Assembly (NCBI GenBank): GCA_904063045.1
Contig: CAJFCJ010000039.1
Coordinates: forward strand, 62,001-126,000
Source: Dimorphilus gyrociliatus
Lineage: Eukaryota > Annelida > Polychaeta > Dinophilidae
DNA length: 64,000 bases
Reading direction: 5' to 3'
The position numbers and the translations under genes were made by a program. The stretch's first letter is position 1. Each line of letters starts with the position of its first letter. Under the pieces are notes generated by a model that saw nothing but the letters and a program-made list of their open reading frames with translations, was not told the origin of the DNA and did no database searches. Below are positions 37,364 to 49,049 of this stretch, one piece after another.

Positions 37364-38815
37364 GAAAGAATAGAAGAGACAGATAAATTCCCAGAAGTTC
37401 CAATATACAAATCTTCAAGTGTAAGATCTTCAATAGAAGAGAAGGATATTCTCTTTAGTAGAAAAGAGATAGAAAAATGTATGAATGCTATACATTGTAT
37501 ATATAGTATAATATGACAAAGACAAAGTATAAGTTTTATATTGTATTACGGATATTTCTTTCAGATAAAAAAGATAAACTTAATAAAATACACAAGAAAT
37601 ATATTCTGAAATTCGAACACTTGTAGTACTAATCATTTGAATATTATCAGCGTTAAAAGTTGAGGTGAATGAATTTTTCCTGAGTTGAATTCTCTTCAAG
37701 GATTCCCTTCCTCTTTGTTGCCTTTAAATAAATCATTATTTCAATTTGTTAACATTCCCAATCTCCTACATACACTTGCATCTTTAGTTGGGCTGGGAGT
37801 GTCTTTTTTAGTCCCATCCCCCTTACCAGGATGATGGCATTTGACTCGATAGCTTCTCTATCGATTCTTTTGGTTTTTTGTGTCGATATTGTCATTTAAT
37901 TGTTCAAATTTGAAATTAGATCCCTATTAAACACGTTTAAAGGGTTGAACACATGTTTTTTGAGGGCTTCTTCAAACATTTTACCAGTTAACCTTTCAAC
38001 AATGCAGCCACCGAAAGAAACGCGTACGCACTATATCTAGTTGAAAAGAAAAGAAAGGTAAGAAGGAAAGGAAGAAGAAAAAGAAAAAGAAGAGAGAGAA
38101 GAAGAAAGAGAAGGTTGCGAAGATTAAGTTTCGTATAAATTCTTATTACGAAAATTTTCCGAAAAAAGCTCGTTAAATTATTTCTATTTTATGTAGATTG
38201 TATTAACGACAAAATGGCGGATAATCTCAGTAGATTTTGCCATCTTAATAATAGCATCTATAGTAATCTATAATTTATCCACATTCTCTACTAAATCCTA
38301 CAGATTCTAAACGTCCCAATCGTTCACGATACTCTTGACGATCGCTATCCAAATCCCATCCAAACGATCCAACTCAACACATCAAATGGTCAAATGGCCC
38401 AGAGAGAATATCACTGATTTTGGCCCTGTTTGTATCGATTACATTCCCAAAATCGATAGCAGGGATTATCTCTTTAATTAAAGTATCTGTATTAAAAATA
38501 GAAATGGCTAAAACCTAGAGATTAGTGAAAATAAGGGAATAAATAGTTTAAAAGTAATATTAAACCAAGGAAAGAAGAGATACAGTAAAAGCTTTGTTAA
38601 ACGAACCAACGTACAAATCTTTTATACTCATCAACTAGATTATTAATAGAATTCAATTTGACTAGATCAAAAACTTTGGTCATATCTACCTTATTTTTGT
38701 CAATAAGAGTAGTCATAACGTTAACTAAACTCTTGCAATCTGTTGTCAGGCGGATAATATGTCTGATCCTTTCTTGGTAGGCAAAAGAAAGTTGCAAAGC
38801 TGAAAAGTACTCGGA
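36830..38815 (-). pseudogene. Decayed tandem copy of the serine hydrolase
   Basis: Minus-strand fragments follow the intact protein in order. Fragment 38797-38590 has the N terminus (LQLSFAYQERIRHI) and, after a frameshift, the nucleophile motif as S-F-N-K. Fragment 38510-38290 matches residues about 95-170 (IKEIIPAI, DSDRQEYRERL) but contains a stop. Fragment 38045-37830 matches exon 2, with YSN changed to YSA, a one-base frameshift, GCIVERLTGKMFEE and a stop. Fragment 37410-37160 matches exon 3 (SIGGFSSSFYLFPNIKSG), split by a GA microsatellite and with HGG changed to HPG. Fragment 37102-36836 matches exon 4 (LALTYYISDILQGREPF) with an in-frame stop. Introns remain between some fragments, so it arose by DNA duplication rather than retroposition. 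The start codon is not visible. No repaired protein is implied. Confidence 0.88.
37331..37362. repeat. (GA)n microsatellite inside the pseudogene
   Basis: An uninterrupted GA run lies between the pseudogene segments equivalent to IGTYG and GYRAS of the intact hydrolase, so it sits within former exon 3. Confidence 0.9.
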
Positions 38816-38829
38816 AGGGGTGGGAAAAA

Positions 38830-40174
38830 AGGTGACAACAGTATCTTTTCATCATATATATCAGAGAAGGATAGAAAGATTGAGAGAGCTAAAACTAGAG
38901 GAGGAAAAAGAACAAGATAATGTATATAATGCAAATAGTAATATACAATATATACACCAATATAATGGCGCGTACTGATATCAGATCTGAATGTTTAATT
39001 ATTTTAAGATAAAACAATTTGAGCGATGATTAAGAGAGTAAGATAGTAAAAATTGGTCGTACATAGCAAAAAGTCATCTGATAAGAAAAGTAGTAAGAAG
39101 GAGAAGGATAAAAGGAATTGCTTATGCAATTTTCTCATATAGAATCATCATTTTTCCGCAAATTTCAAAGATATTTAGGAAGAAATGATGGTTAGATGTT
39201 TATTTATTCGATTGATTTTTAAGTTGTCTATTATTAATCAAAGTCGCTAAGAACAAAACATCAAATGCAATGGATACTTGGTCACGCATACGATTATTCT
39301 CTTATTTCTTTTATCCTTACTTAAACGCTTGCTTAAACGATGTTGAGGAGAGAAGGAAGAGGAGGCAAAAGAGCTTTTATTGAGACAAAGGTAATTATAT
39401 TAATATATATTTTTCTATTGTACGTGTCCGATATATATATATATTAGTAACTTTATCAATATTCATGTGAGTTTTATATATCTATATCAAGTTGTCGAGC
39501 TACATGTATTGCATTTTCGTACGGTGCACAGTATATGTTAGGAGTAGTTTTTTTTTAAGACCACGGCACATGCTGTGGCGGCAGTGGCCTCGTATCTTTC
39601 GAGTAAATCGATTAAAGAGAAAAGATAAGTGTTGTTGTTCTGTCAACAGTCTATCACTTCTATTCAGAATATAGAAATATTGCCCAAGGCCTTTTTATTA
39701 TTCCATTAACAATTAAGATATTTCGCCATTGGGGCCCTAAAATTTTTCTAATGCGTATCTTACTAGGAGGGTTATAGCGGGAATCGAGAGAAAGAGGGAA
39801 GGGGTAAGGGAGAAAGAGGGACGGAGGGATAGAGAGGAAGAGAGAAAGAGAGAAAGAGAGAAAGAGAGAAAGAAAGAGAAATGAAAGAGACGGAAGGAGG
39901 AGTAGTCAAATAACAATACGAGAAAGGGGCTTATTCTTAAATTGAAATGGAGAGAATAGGGTAAAAATAAACGTTTATATTCTCTTTAGTCAAATGAGCC
40001 AAAAAAAAGCCAATTAACTTAGTTCAATTCAATTCAAATGTTCGTTCTGTTATCTAAATTGGACTATCTGAATAAAAGAGAAAAAAAATTGACCCAAATT
40101 TCGTACAATATAAAAAAAGAGACTTGGAAATATACATATAATATACGTATATATATATATAAGAATACATATAC

Positions 40175-40207
<33 letters not shown>

Positions 40208-41360
40208 ACAAATAAGGAAAAAAGGTTATTTTGTTATATAAATCTCAATTTTTTTTAATTTTGTTATATGTTTTTTTTTTAAAAAAAAAATAGAAAAAAA
40301 ATTTACTTGAGCACTTTTTCGAACTATTCAATATTTTTATGTATTTTTTTTCTTTTTGTTATTTCTATTATTCTCTTATATTCTTTTGTTGAAAAAAAAT
40401 ATTTATCGCCATCTGGCGCCTGAATTTTTCATTCGTCATAATCTCAAATAAAATTCTCTAAATAAACATTTTGAACTGGAGTGCTTGTCAATATTATATT
40501 GATACTAACCGATTGCCTTTCAATTTAACTACAACAACAAATTTGATTGAATAAACTTTAGCAAAGAGCCGTTCAATTGTTTTTTACCAACTCACTTTAT
40601 TGGCAGCAGGTACGAACTCTTTTCAACATTATCTAAATTTTATTGATGGGTTTAGGAGAAGAGTGAAAGAGCGAATGAGAGAGAAAATATTTCATAAAAA
40701 AACAAAATAAAAAAACAAAATCATATAACGTTGGCCAGAACAAAAAATTTTACTAAGAGAGGAATGAGAATGCAGACAATTTTTCTACCCTAAAAACCTA
40801 AACTTTAAGGATTCTATTTGTGCTGTGTAACCATCGATTGTGAAAAACCCAGAACACGATTTATCACTCTTCTTCTCAACCAACTTGTTCGAAGAGGGAA
40901 AAAGACATAAACAAAAATAGAATAAAACAATAACAAATCGAAAAAGGAGGATTTTTAGAGAAGAAGAAGAAGGATAAAAGAATAGAAGGAAAAGCAAGGA
41001 AAGCGAACAAAAAAATAACAAAATAAATAAAAAAAAAAACACCAACAAATTCTCTTGTCTTACTATAAAGATCTATGACTTTTTTCACCCTAATCTCTTC
41101 TCTCTATCAAATCATCTAATGTGAAATGAAAATTGCTGAGAAGGTAAAAAAAATAACTATTTTCTTTTTTCCTGTCCCGAATCTATTGTTCATACAGTAA
41201 GGTTCGCAATAGTAGCTTTTCAATATTCGATACGCGGCCGCTTTACACAATTCATTTCATTTTAGGTTATACGAAAGAATGTTCTTTAAAGGAATTCTTT
41301 TTTTTTCTTTCTTTCTTTCGTGCTCTATTCTTTCTTCGGCCTTGCACAGGACAGGGCTTC

Positions 41361-41397
<37 letters not shown>

Positions 41398-41954
41398 TAG
41401 AAAGAAAGGGAGAAAGGGAGAGAAAGAGAGAGAGGGGGAGGGAGGGAGGGAAAGAGAGAAAGAGAGAGAAAAATATAGGGAAGGGAAGAGAAAAAGTAGT
41501 CTTTTTCGTGGAAAATTTGTTCAACTTTGTAATGCAAAAAATAGCGGTTACGTAGGACGTGCCATTTATAGTTTTACCTACTCTGAATATAGCTTTAGGC
41601 ATTAGCCATATATGGTTTGTGACTGTGTTTTTTGTATGTTATTTCTCCTTTATTCTCCCTCCCACCACCTCTGTCTTTTTTTTTCTTGGCTATTTTATAC
41701 TTGGTCTTACTTGTTGCAATGAATTGACAATGAATAAGGAATTAATTAAGTAATCAATAGCGACAATTAAATTACTCTGTAAAGAAAGTGCTCGTCGCAA
41801 ATTTCATCTCTCCTCGAAATCTGCGAAATCTAAAGGGAAATTACGAATAAAATGATAAGTGTAGACCTTTAAATTTAACATTTCTTTTTTAGTATTCGCC
41901 TACGCTTATTGAATAGTACAATATCTATTTATCATTATTATTATTACTATTATA

Positions 41955-41989
<35 letters not shown>

Positions 41990-42950
41990 TATATACAATT
42001 ATACGCTAGCTGTATATACTACAATTTCTTAACAAGATTATTATTAGTTTCCTCCCGGCGCCATCTACGGGCCAATAAATGCGTAAATAATACTGCATAT
42101 TTTTCCAGACTGTATGTACACGTCTTATTTACCTTTACTGAAAAGATTAATAACGTTTGTTAAAGGTGCGTTTTTTGAATGCTTAGACAGAAATCCATGG
42201 CTTAAATGAAAGTTAATTTAAATATCCTCTTTTTTATCTTATCTTTAATCAAAGATTGCTTCTAAAACCATGAAAAAGCATACGAGTAAATAAGCGGTCT
42301 AGTAAAATAATACTTTATTAATGATGTTAGTTCGTTAGTGTTAATTTGCAGTGACCCAAATATTGTACTGCGGCAGAGTGCACTTGATAAAGTTGACATG
42401 ACCCACATACAGTATATCAATTCATATGCAAATAATTCGCAACAGATGAATAGATTAAAAATGCATAAGGGATGTCAAAGAGTAACATATTCCGGCAAGG
42501 TAAACATTTAACAACTGGGCTTTAAAAAGCAATTAGTTGGAATTAAGTGAGGTAGAAGAGTTAGACAGAGAGGAAGGAGACTACTACTCTTGAACAAGTT
42601 TGTTGTAGCAGTCAGCTAGCTAGCTAGCTCTTTTTCTCCTTACATACATGGTAAAATATATATATATATATATACTATACTCTGTATATATAGTATAGTA
42701 TATATGTATATATCCCTTTTCCTCCCTCTCTCTCTATCGCAGTCTATTCGTGTTTTAACCGCTCACAGACTCTCTTTGTCTTTCACCCTTTACCTTTTAT
42801 AACCCTACCCCCTTCCCCCTACACCAAACACATCAAACGCCGTCCGCACTCAGCAACAGTTTCATACCAGAAATTGATTTATTATCGAATTATAGGAAAT
42901 TGGATACAATACAACTGTAATAACTCGACTCTAGGCCCAGTTATTCTAAA
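38830..42950. other. Gene-poor non-coding region
   Basis: No credible exon. It contains GA tracts (39785-39885, 41361-41470), TA runs (40150-40210, 41957-41990, 42657-42710), a small GC patch at 39560-39600, and AGATGGCG-type motifs in reverse at 40407-40420 and 42057-42067. Confidence 0.6.
41361..41470. repeat. GA-rich imperfect microsatellite
   Basis: GA repeats interrupted by CAGA and GGGA units. The long open frames on both strands here are repeat artefacts. Confidence 0.9.
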
Positions 42951-42959
42951 AAATTTTCC

Positions 42960-43399
42960 GTTTTCGCTCGGTTTTATGAAGGCGCCGGCCGTTTTAAGTA
43001 TATCTGAGTTCGTATCGCCGAAATAAAAGCGGAATTGTGCCAGCTGTGACTAACGCTTGATCGATGTTTGGCCGGCAGCATTTTGTAGTATTGCGGTTTA
43101 TGTGAGGTATGTTTATGAATATAATTTTCAATTTGAAAAAAATTATCACAATCCCAAAGAGTAGATTCCCTTTCAAAGTCACGAACGATCGTGATAGGAC
43201 GGTCAGATTTCTTTCCTAGGTGGCGCGCGCTGTTCGTCGTCGCCAGATGTCGCGCGGCGTCGTTGACAGCGCAATAGAATATTGAATGGCGGCGGGAACA
43301 GTGCACTGATCACTGATCCGTATCCTCTCTCTCTCTCTCTCTCTGTTCTTTTCTGTCAACGCAAAACGATTCTACTCTTAATTTTCTCTACGTAAAACA
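42960..43399 (+). promoter_or_regulatory. GC-rich promoter and 5' UTR region of the PTBP gene
   Basis: GC content and CpG density rise sharply (GGCGCCGGCCG near 42981, GGTGGCGCGCGC at 43219, GTCGCGCGGCG near 43250) immediately before the first coding exon. A CTAGGTGGCGCGC word resembles a CTCF core. A (CT)9 tract at 43325-43344 lies in the probable 5' UTR. A GTATGT donor-like site near 43107 could close an alternative 5' UTR exon. Confidence 0.55.
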
Positions 43400-45088
43400 A
43401 TGTTAGCTGTGGACGCGGCGACAGGAGGACTAGTCGTAATCCCGGCAAATACCGCCCCAACTTCCGCCGCTCTTCCTCCGTCCAACGCCCTTTTTCTGAC
43501 GCCGCAGTCGACCATTGGCTTACAGAACGTTTCTTTAAAGGTATGCTGTTTGTTCTAGTTAAATAGAGGAGCGCCTAACTACCTTTTTATGCGTATTGGG
43601 AATTTTGCAATATTGTTTGGTGCACCTGTTCTATAGGGAGCGCACCTCTCTCTCTCTCTTTCTCTCTTACTCTTTCGCTGTGTCTCTCTCGATCTCTCTC
43701 TCTCAATCTCTCTCAATCTCAATCTCTCGATCTCTCTCAATACGATAGTTTGGTTCAGAAAATTGACGGCCTAAATTGTAATATTTGCGATTAGGAGAGT
43801 AAACAGTTGGTCTTACCTCGTACTACCATTGTATAGGTATGATTGAACATAGGAATGCAAAGGTGATATGATTGCTTTTATTGGATAGGAATAGAACGAA
43901 AACGAGCACCAGTAAATAAGTGTAGAGAGCATTTTAGATATATCTATAAATATATGTATTAATAAAAGAGTTAGATTTATCTCATTCACATATATATATA
44001 TATACTGTATATATAAAATATGAATACGTAGCTCGATAAAGGAATGTATATATATTTGAATGAGAGAGAGAGAGAGAAAAAATTGTAGATAACAATTACT
44101 AGGACCAGATAGAAATTGACACTAATAAAACGTGAACGATTATTTGAATAAAATGTCGCTTATATTCTCCTAGCCTGTGCATTTGTTTAATTTCTGCATT
44201 TTAACGATAATGGGCGCGTATTTGTCTACCTTTTCAACTATTACAAAAGGTTTGCAAGATGGCTAGAACATGATGCAAATATTTATGTAATTCTAATCAA
44301 TTAAAATACGAGCCAAGTTTTTTTTTTCACGTAATCCTCTCGCTCTCTCTATCTATCTATTTATCTATTGCTCTCATTCTCCCTTATATTATATAAGCAT
44401 ATATATAAAAAATATATATATATGCATATATCGCTCTATTCCCTTATCTTACTAAGTCTTATTGTACCTCCTACCCTCTATATTTCTTTTCTCATTCCTC
44501 CTTTTTCCCATTTCAAACAGCGCACCGCCGAACAGCAACAACCGCAACAACTGTCTTCTGCGGAGGAGAGTCAAGACGCGAAGAAAGTCAAATTAGATCT
44601 AACTCCTTCTGAACAGAGCCAACCGTCAAGAGTGGTACACTTCCGTTCGGTTCCGGCAGACGCTACGGAGCTCGATATTGTCCAACTAGGCATTCCGTTT
44701 GGTCGTATGACCAATTTGGTATTAGCAAAGAAGAAGAATCAAGCCTTACTAGAAATGGACGAAGTACAAAGTGCCCAAGCACTGTTGGAGTATTACTCTG
44801 AAAGACAGCCTACGGTTAGAGGACGTCCCGTTTACGTTCAATATTCCAATCATCAGCATTTGAAGACGGAACAGGAGGGCCAAAGTCCCGAAGCCGTTTC
44901 TCCGGTTACCAGTCAAGCGGACGACAGAACCGTATTGCGAGTGATTGTCGATAATATGCTTTATCCAGTATCCATTGACGTACTCAAGCAGATATTTTCC
45001 CGTTATGGAGCCGTTTTGAAAATTGTCACGTTTAGCAAAAATAGTAAGTTTTAATTTAATTGATATTTTATTTTCTTATCCCTTCGCC

Positions 45089-45130
<42 letters not shown>

Positions 45131-48100
45131 ATGTGTTTTTTTTCCATCTTTTCTATCCCGCAGTAAATTTGACTATCATAGTCATGCCGGTTTGTATAAC
45201 TAGAATTAAATTTAAAATCGATTTTTCAAACGCATACCGTAGTCTTAATCATTTATTATTCATACGTCATGAAACAAAAATTTGAATAGAGTATTTTTCT
45301 TCTTCTTCTTTCCCTATTTTTTTCATTATCTATTAATTGTTTATCGTTTTTTTTTTCTTCTCTCTCCTTTAACAGATTTTCCAGATCAACTGCAAGCTCT
45401 TATTCAAATGTCCGAACCAATGGCTGCCCAAACAGCCAAATTTAGCTTGAATGGTCAAAATATCTACGGAGGCTGCTGTACCCTTCGGATCGACTTTTCT
45501 AAGCTGACATCGCTGAATGTCAAGTACAATAATGACAAGTCGCGGGACTATACAAATCCGACTTTACCGTCTGGAGATTCGACATCGGGAGCGTTGACCA
45601 TTGATCAAATAGGATCTCCCTACCGAACAAACCCAGCAGCACCAGGTCCGTAACCTTTTATTAAGAGTGTCTAAAATTTGATAGATAACTGTCTAGAGAT
45701 TGGTTTTGAATAATTAGGAGCTACAACATTCATTTCACCCTTCGCACCTTCGCCAGGTAAAGTGGTGAATTAAAACTCAGTCACCTTGAACTATCTATCA
45801 ATTTTATCTGCATGGCCCGTTTTAAAAAAACCACAATGTTTTTATTAGATGACCTATTACTACTATTAATTACTAATTACGACGAACCGTCTCTTTACTT
45901 TTATTTCAACGAAATTCTCCGTTTCTAATAGCATAAGCTTTCTTCCTTTCTTTCGAATTCTTTTTCCACTACTATAATTATTATTCATATTCGTAAATCA
46001 CTGTTTTTTTCCTCTCGCCCCATTATAACAAAAGAGAGTGAAAAAATAAAGTCGGATTAAACGTTCAATCACAAAAAAAACATACTTTCCGTCTTCAGCT
46101 TTTTTTCTAAAGTCTTTATATTCTCTTCGTTCTACTTTTAGTTTTATTTCCTATTCGATTATTCGTTAGTTTTATTTCTTTTTGTTTTGTTGTCGCTTGT
46201 AAAAACTTGCTAAAAAGCAAGAAAACATCAAGAAATCAACTTTCATCTCTCTTCCTTGTTTCGTTCTTCTTAGATATTCGGCTGCTTCGTCCTCCTCTGT
46301 TTTTCTCTTCTTCTTAATTTCCTTTTCAAGTCAAAAAAAAATGACAATAAAATAAAATACTTCCAGTTATTGGTCACATGACTGCTTTTTGTTAAAACAC
46401 GTATTAGAATTTGGTAACAGAAGCCGTTTAGCGTTTAAACACAATAAAAAGAGTCACGTGACTAGAAACAGAAAAACAATTTATCTAATCTGTTCATCTC
46501 ATCTTATGAACTTAAATGATATCTTTACAGTCAGGGTAACTTTTATATTAATGTGATATTTTTTTTTACTCTTTATAAACAGCTATACCGTTTATAGGAC
46601 CTTCGAGTGTACCTGGATTGAATCTACCTGGAACAACACTACGATTCCCGTCAATAAGTTCGTCTCCCGCAATCAATTCAGTTGTGCTGGTATCGAATCT
46701 GAATGAAGAAGTGAGTTAATAAAAATTTTTTCCTTATTTTTATGTTTGAAACAAAAACCAAAAAAAAACAATGAAAAACCAAAATGGCTGCATTATTCAA
46801 AAACTCTATTTTTTTTGCACTTTTTCTCAATTCTTTCAATGACAAAAAATAGAAAGGTTGTATAAGTAGGGAGGCGCTTTTTTCTGAACGTTTGACTATT
46901 TAAATATTTACGTTTATGTTAACTAAACTAAACTGGGAAAGAAAAAAAAAGTGCCGCTCTTTTTATACAATTAAAAAAAATTATTCGATTTTTGCTGACA
47001 CATTCGTGTTTTTTTCTCCTCTGCCTTGTTCCGCCGCTCCTACTCCTACTCCTCCTGATCGCTACTCATCAACGAACTAAAATTCTGCGCATTCTCATTC
47101 TAGACGGTCACGCCCGATGCTCTCTTTACCCTGTTTGGTACGTTCTCTATTCATTTTTTTTTTTTGCCGTGCATATAAACTATATACTACTATACATTCG
47201 CCATAAAATATGCAACGGCGTCGCTCTAAACGCCTGAATGCACGCTTTTTGAATATCATAGAATTATTAATATTGCTTTACAATAGGCGTCTACGGCGAT
47301 GTGATCCGCGTTAAAGTACTCTTCAACAAGAAGGACAATGCCCTTGTCCAATACAACGACCCGTCCGGCGCCCAATTCGCCATACAGCATCTTAACAACA
47401 TCCGCGTGTGGGGCAAGCCGTTGAAAGTAACCCAATCCAAGCACGCCGTTGTACAGATGCCTAGGGAAGGACAGCAGGACGCTCAGCTGACAAAGGACTA
47501 CACTTCGTCGTCTCTCCACCGCTTTAAAAAGCCTAACTCGAAGAATCATCACAACATTTATCCTCCGTCTGCCACGCTTCATCTATCTAACATTCCACCG
47601 AATGTCGGAGAACAAACCCTAAGAGATCTGTTTGGCGAATTCGGAACGATAGTCAACTTTAAATTCTTTAGGTAAGTACACTATCTTTTTGCCATTCTTC
47701 CCCTCGTCCCTTCTCTTCACCATATAAACCATATCTCTTCCCTCTATTTATACGAGGGTGGGCGACTGGTAAGAAATGAGAGCGAGAGAGGAAAGGGGAA
47801 GAGAATAGTTTTACACACTCTGTATGCCGTAATTAAAGCCAGGTTTCCATTAATTATCAATATACTCTCTTCTCTGACCAGAGAAGTAAAAATAGGTCTA
47901 CATCAATATTTAATCATTCTCGATTAGTATCTGACACACAGTAAACAAATAAGTCATAAAACTACACACCCCGCTTTTCCTGCGTCACACGCTTGCACGC
48001 TCAACATCTATTTGATTATTGATACGTTGAAAGAGAATATCTATCTATATCTTTTTTAGCCGATAGACAATTGGCTTAACACAGACAAGTAGGCCTTGAT

Positions 48101-49012
48101 GACTTATTTTTGAGTATTTAAGTTATTTCAATAGTAGTATTAGAGAGTGAGCTAACATGAATATTCCCTGTGCCTAAGAACGAAAGAGAAGCGGTAAAGA
48201 ATGAAGGGAATTTTTTATTGTGCCTATGTGTGTGCAAGAGTTGAGTGAGTATAGAGAGAAAATTATACATGCGACAGTGTTTTCGTGTCCCTACTCGTCT
48301 CTGGCTTGCGCAAACAGACTGTGTAAACAATTCGAACGGCGGCCTGTTTACCGTCGCTTTATTTGCAGCGCCGATCGGGACCGAAAAGATCGCAAGATGG
48401 CTCTCATGCAGATGGACGGTGTCGAGGAGGCCGTACACGCTTTAATCGTAAGTTGTCAACTTAGTTTCTCCGGTATCAATCGAAAAAAAGACAAAAATCA
48501 AAAACACATAAAATGATAAAAGGACCAAGAAAGAGAGAGAAAGAAAGAAAGAAAAATATGCTTTTCTTCTATATTTTATTTATCCAAATATTTCCCTTTC
48601 TCCCCTATATTATCTTTTTCATCCCTTTTGTCTCATTTAACCTTAGTTATCCATATTACACATAGCCTTCTTTCACTCTTTCAAACGCAATTACTATGAT
48701 ATTTATAAGGACTTTTACCACTTTGAGAAACATTTTGAAAGATTCATATACATTTATATATTTATATTTAAAGCGCCTTGTACACACAATCTAAATACCT
48801 AAATAATGTTTACAAACATGCAAACATACATTTGGCCATTATAGATATCTACTGTTTAATGATTAGTCTAAAAAAATATGCTTAGTCAAGTAAAAACATG
48901 GAGAAATTTCATACGCAACACGTTAATACGTATTCTATGAAAAGTACGTCTGCACAATTCTTATGCATAGTAAATGTGTATGTTTAAATAATGTACATGC
49001 ACATACACACAC

Positions 49013-49049
<37 letters not shown>

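Noticed and set aside
41267-41605. Long overlapping frames on both strands
   Set aside because: They come from the GA/CT microsatellite and encode only Arg/Glu or Ser/Leu repeats.
42974-43306. 110-codon frame on the minus strand upstream of PTBP
   Set aside because: It lies in the CpG-rich PTBP promoter, where stop codons are rare. No family resemblance or splice sites were seen.
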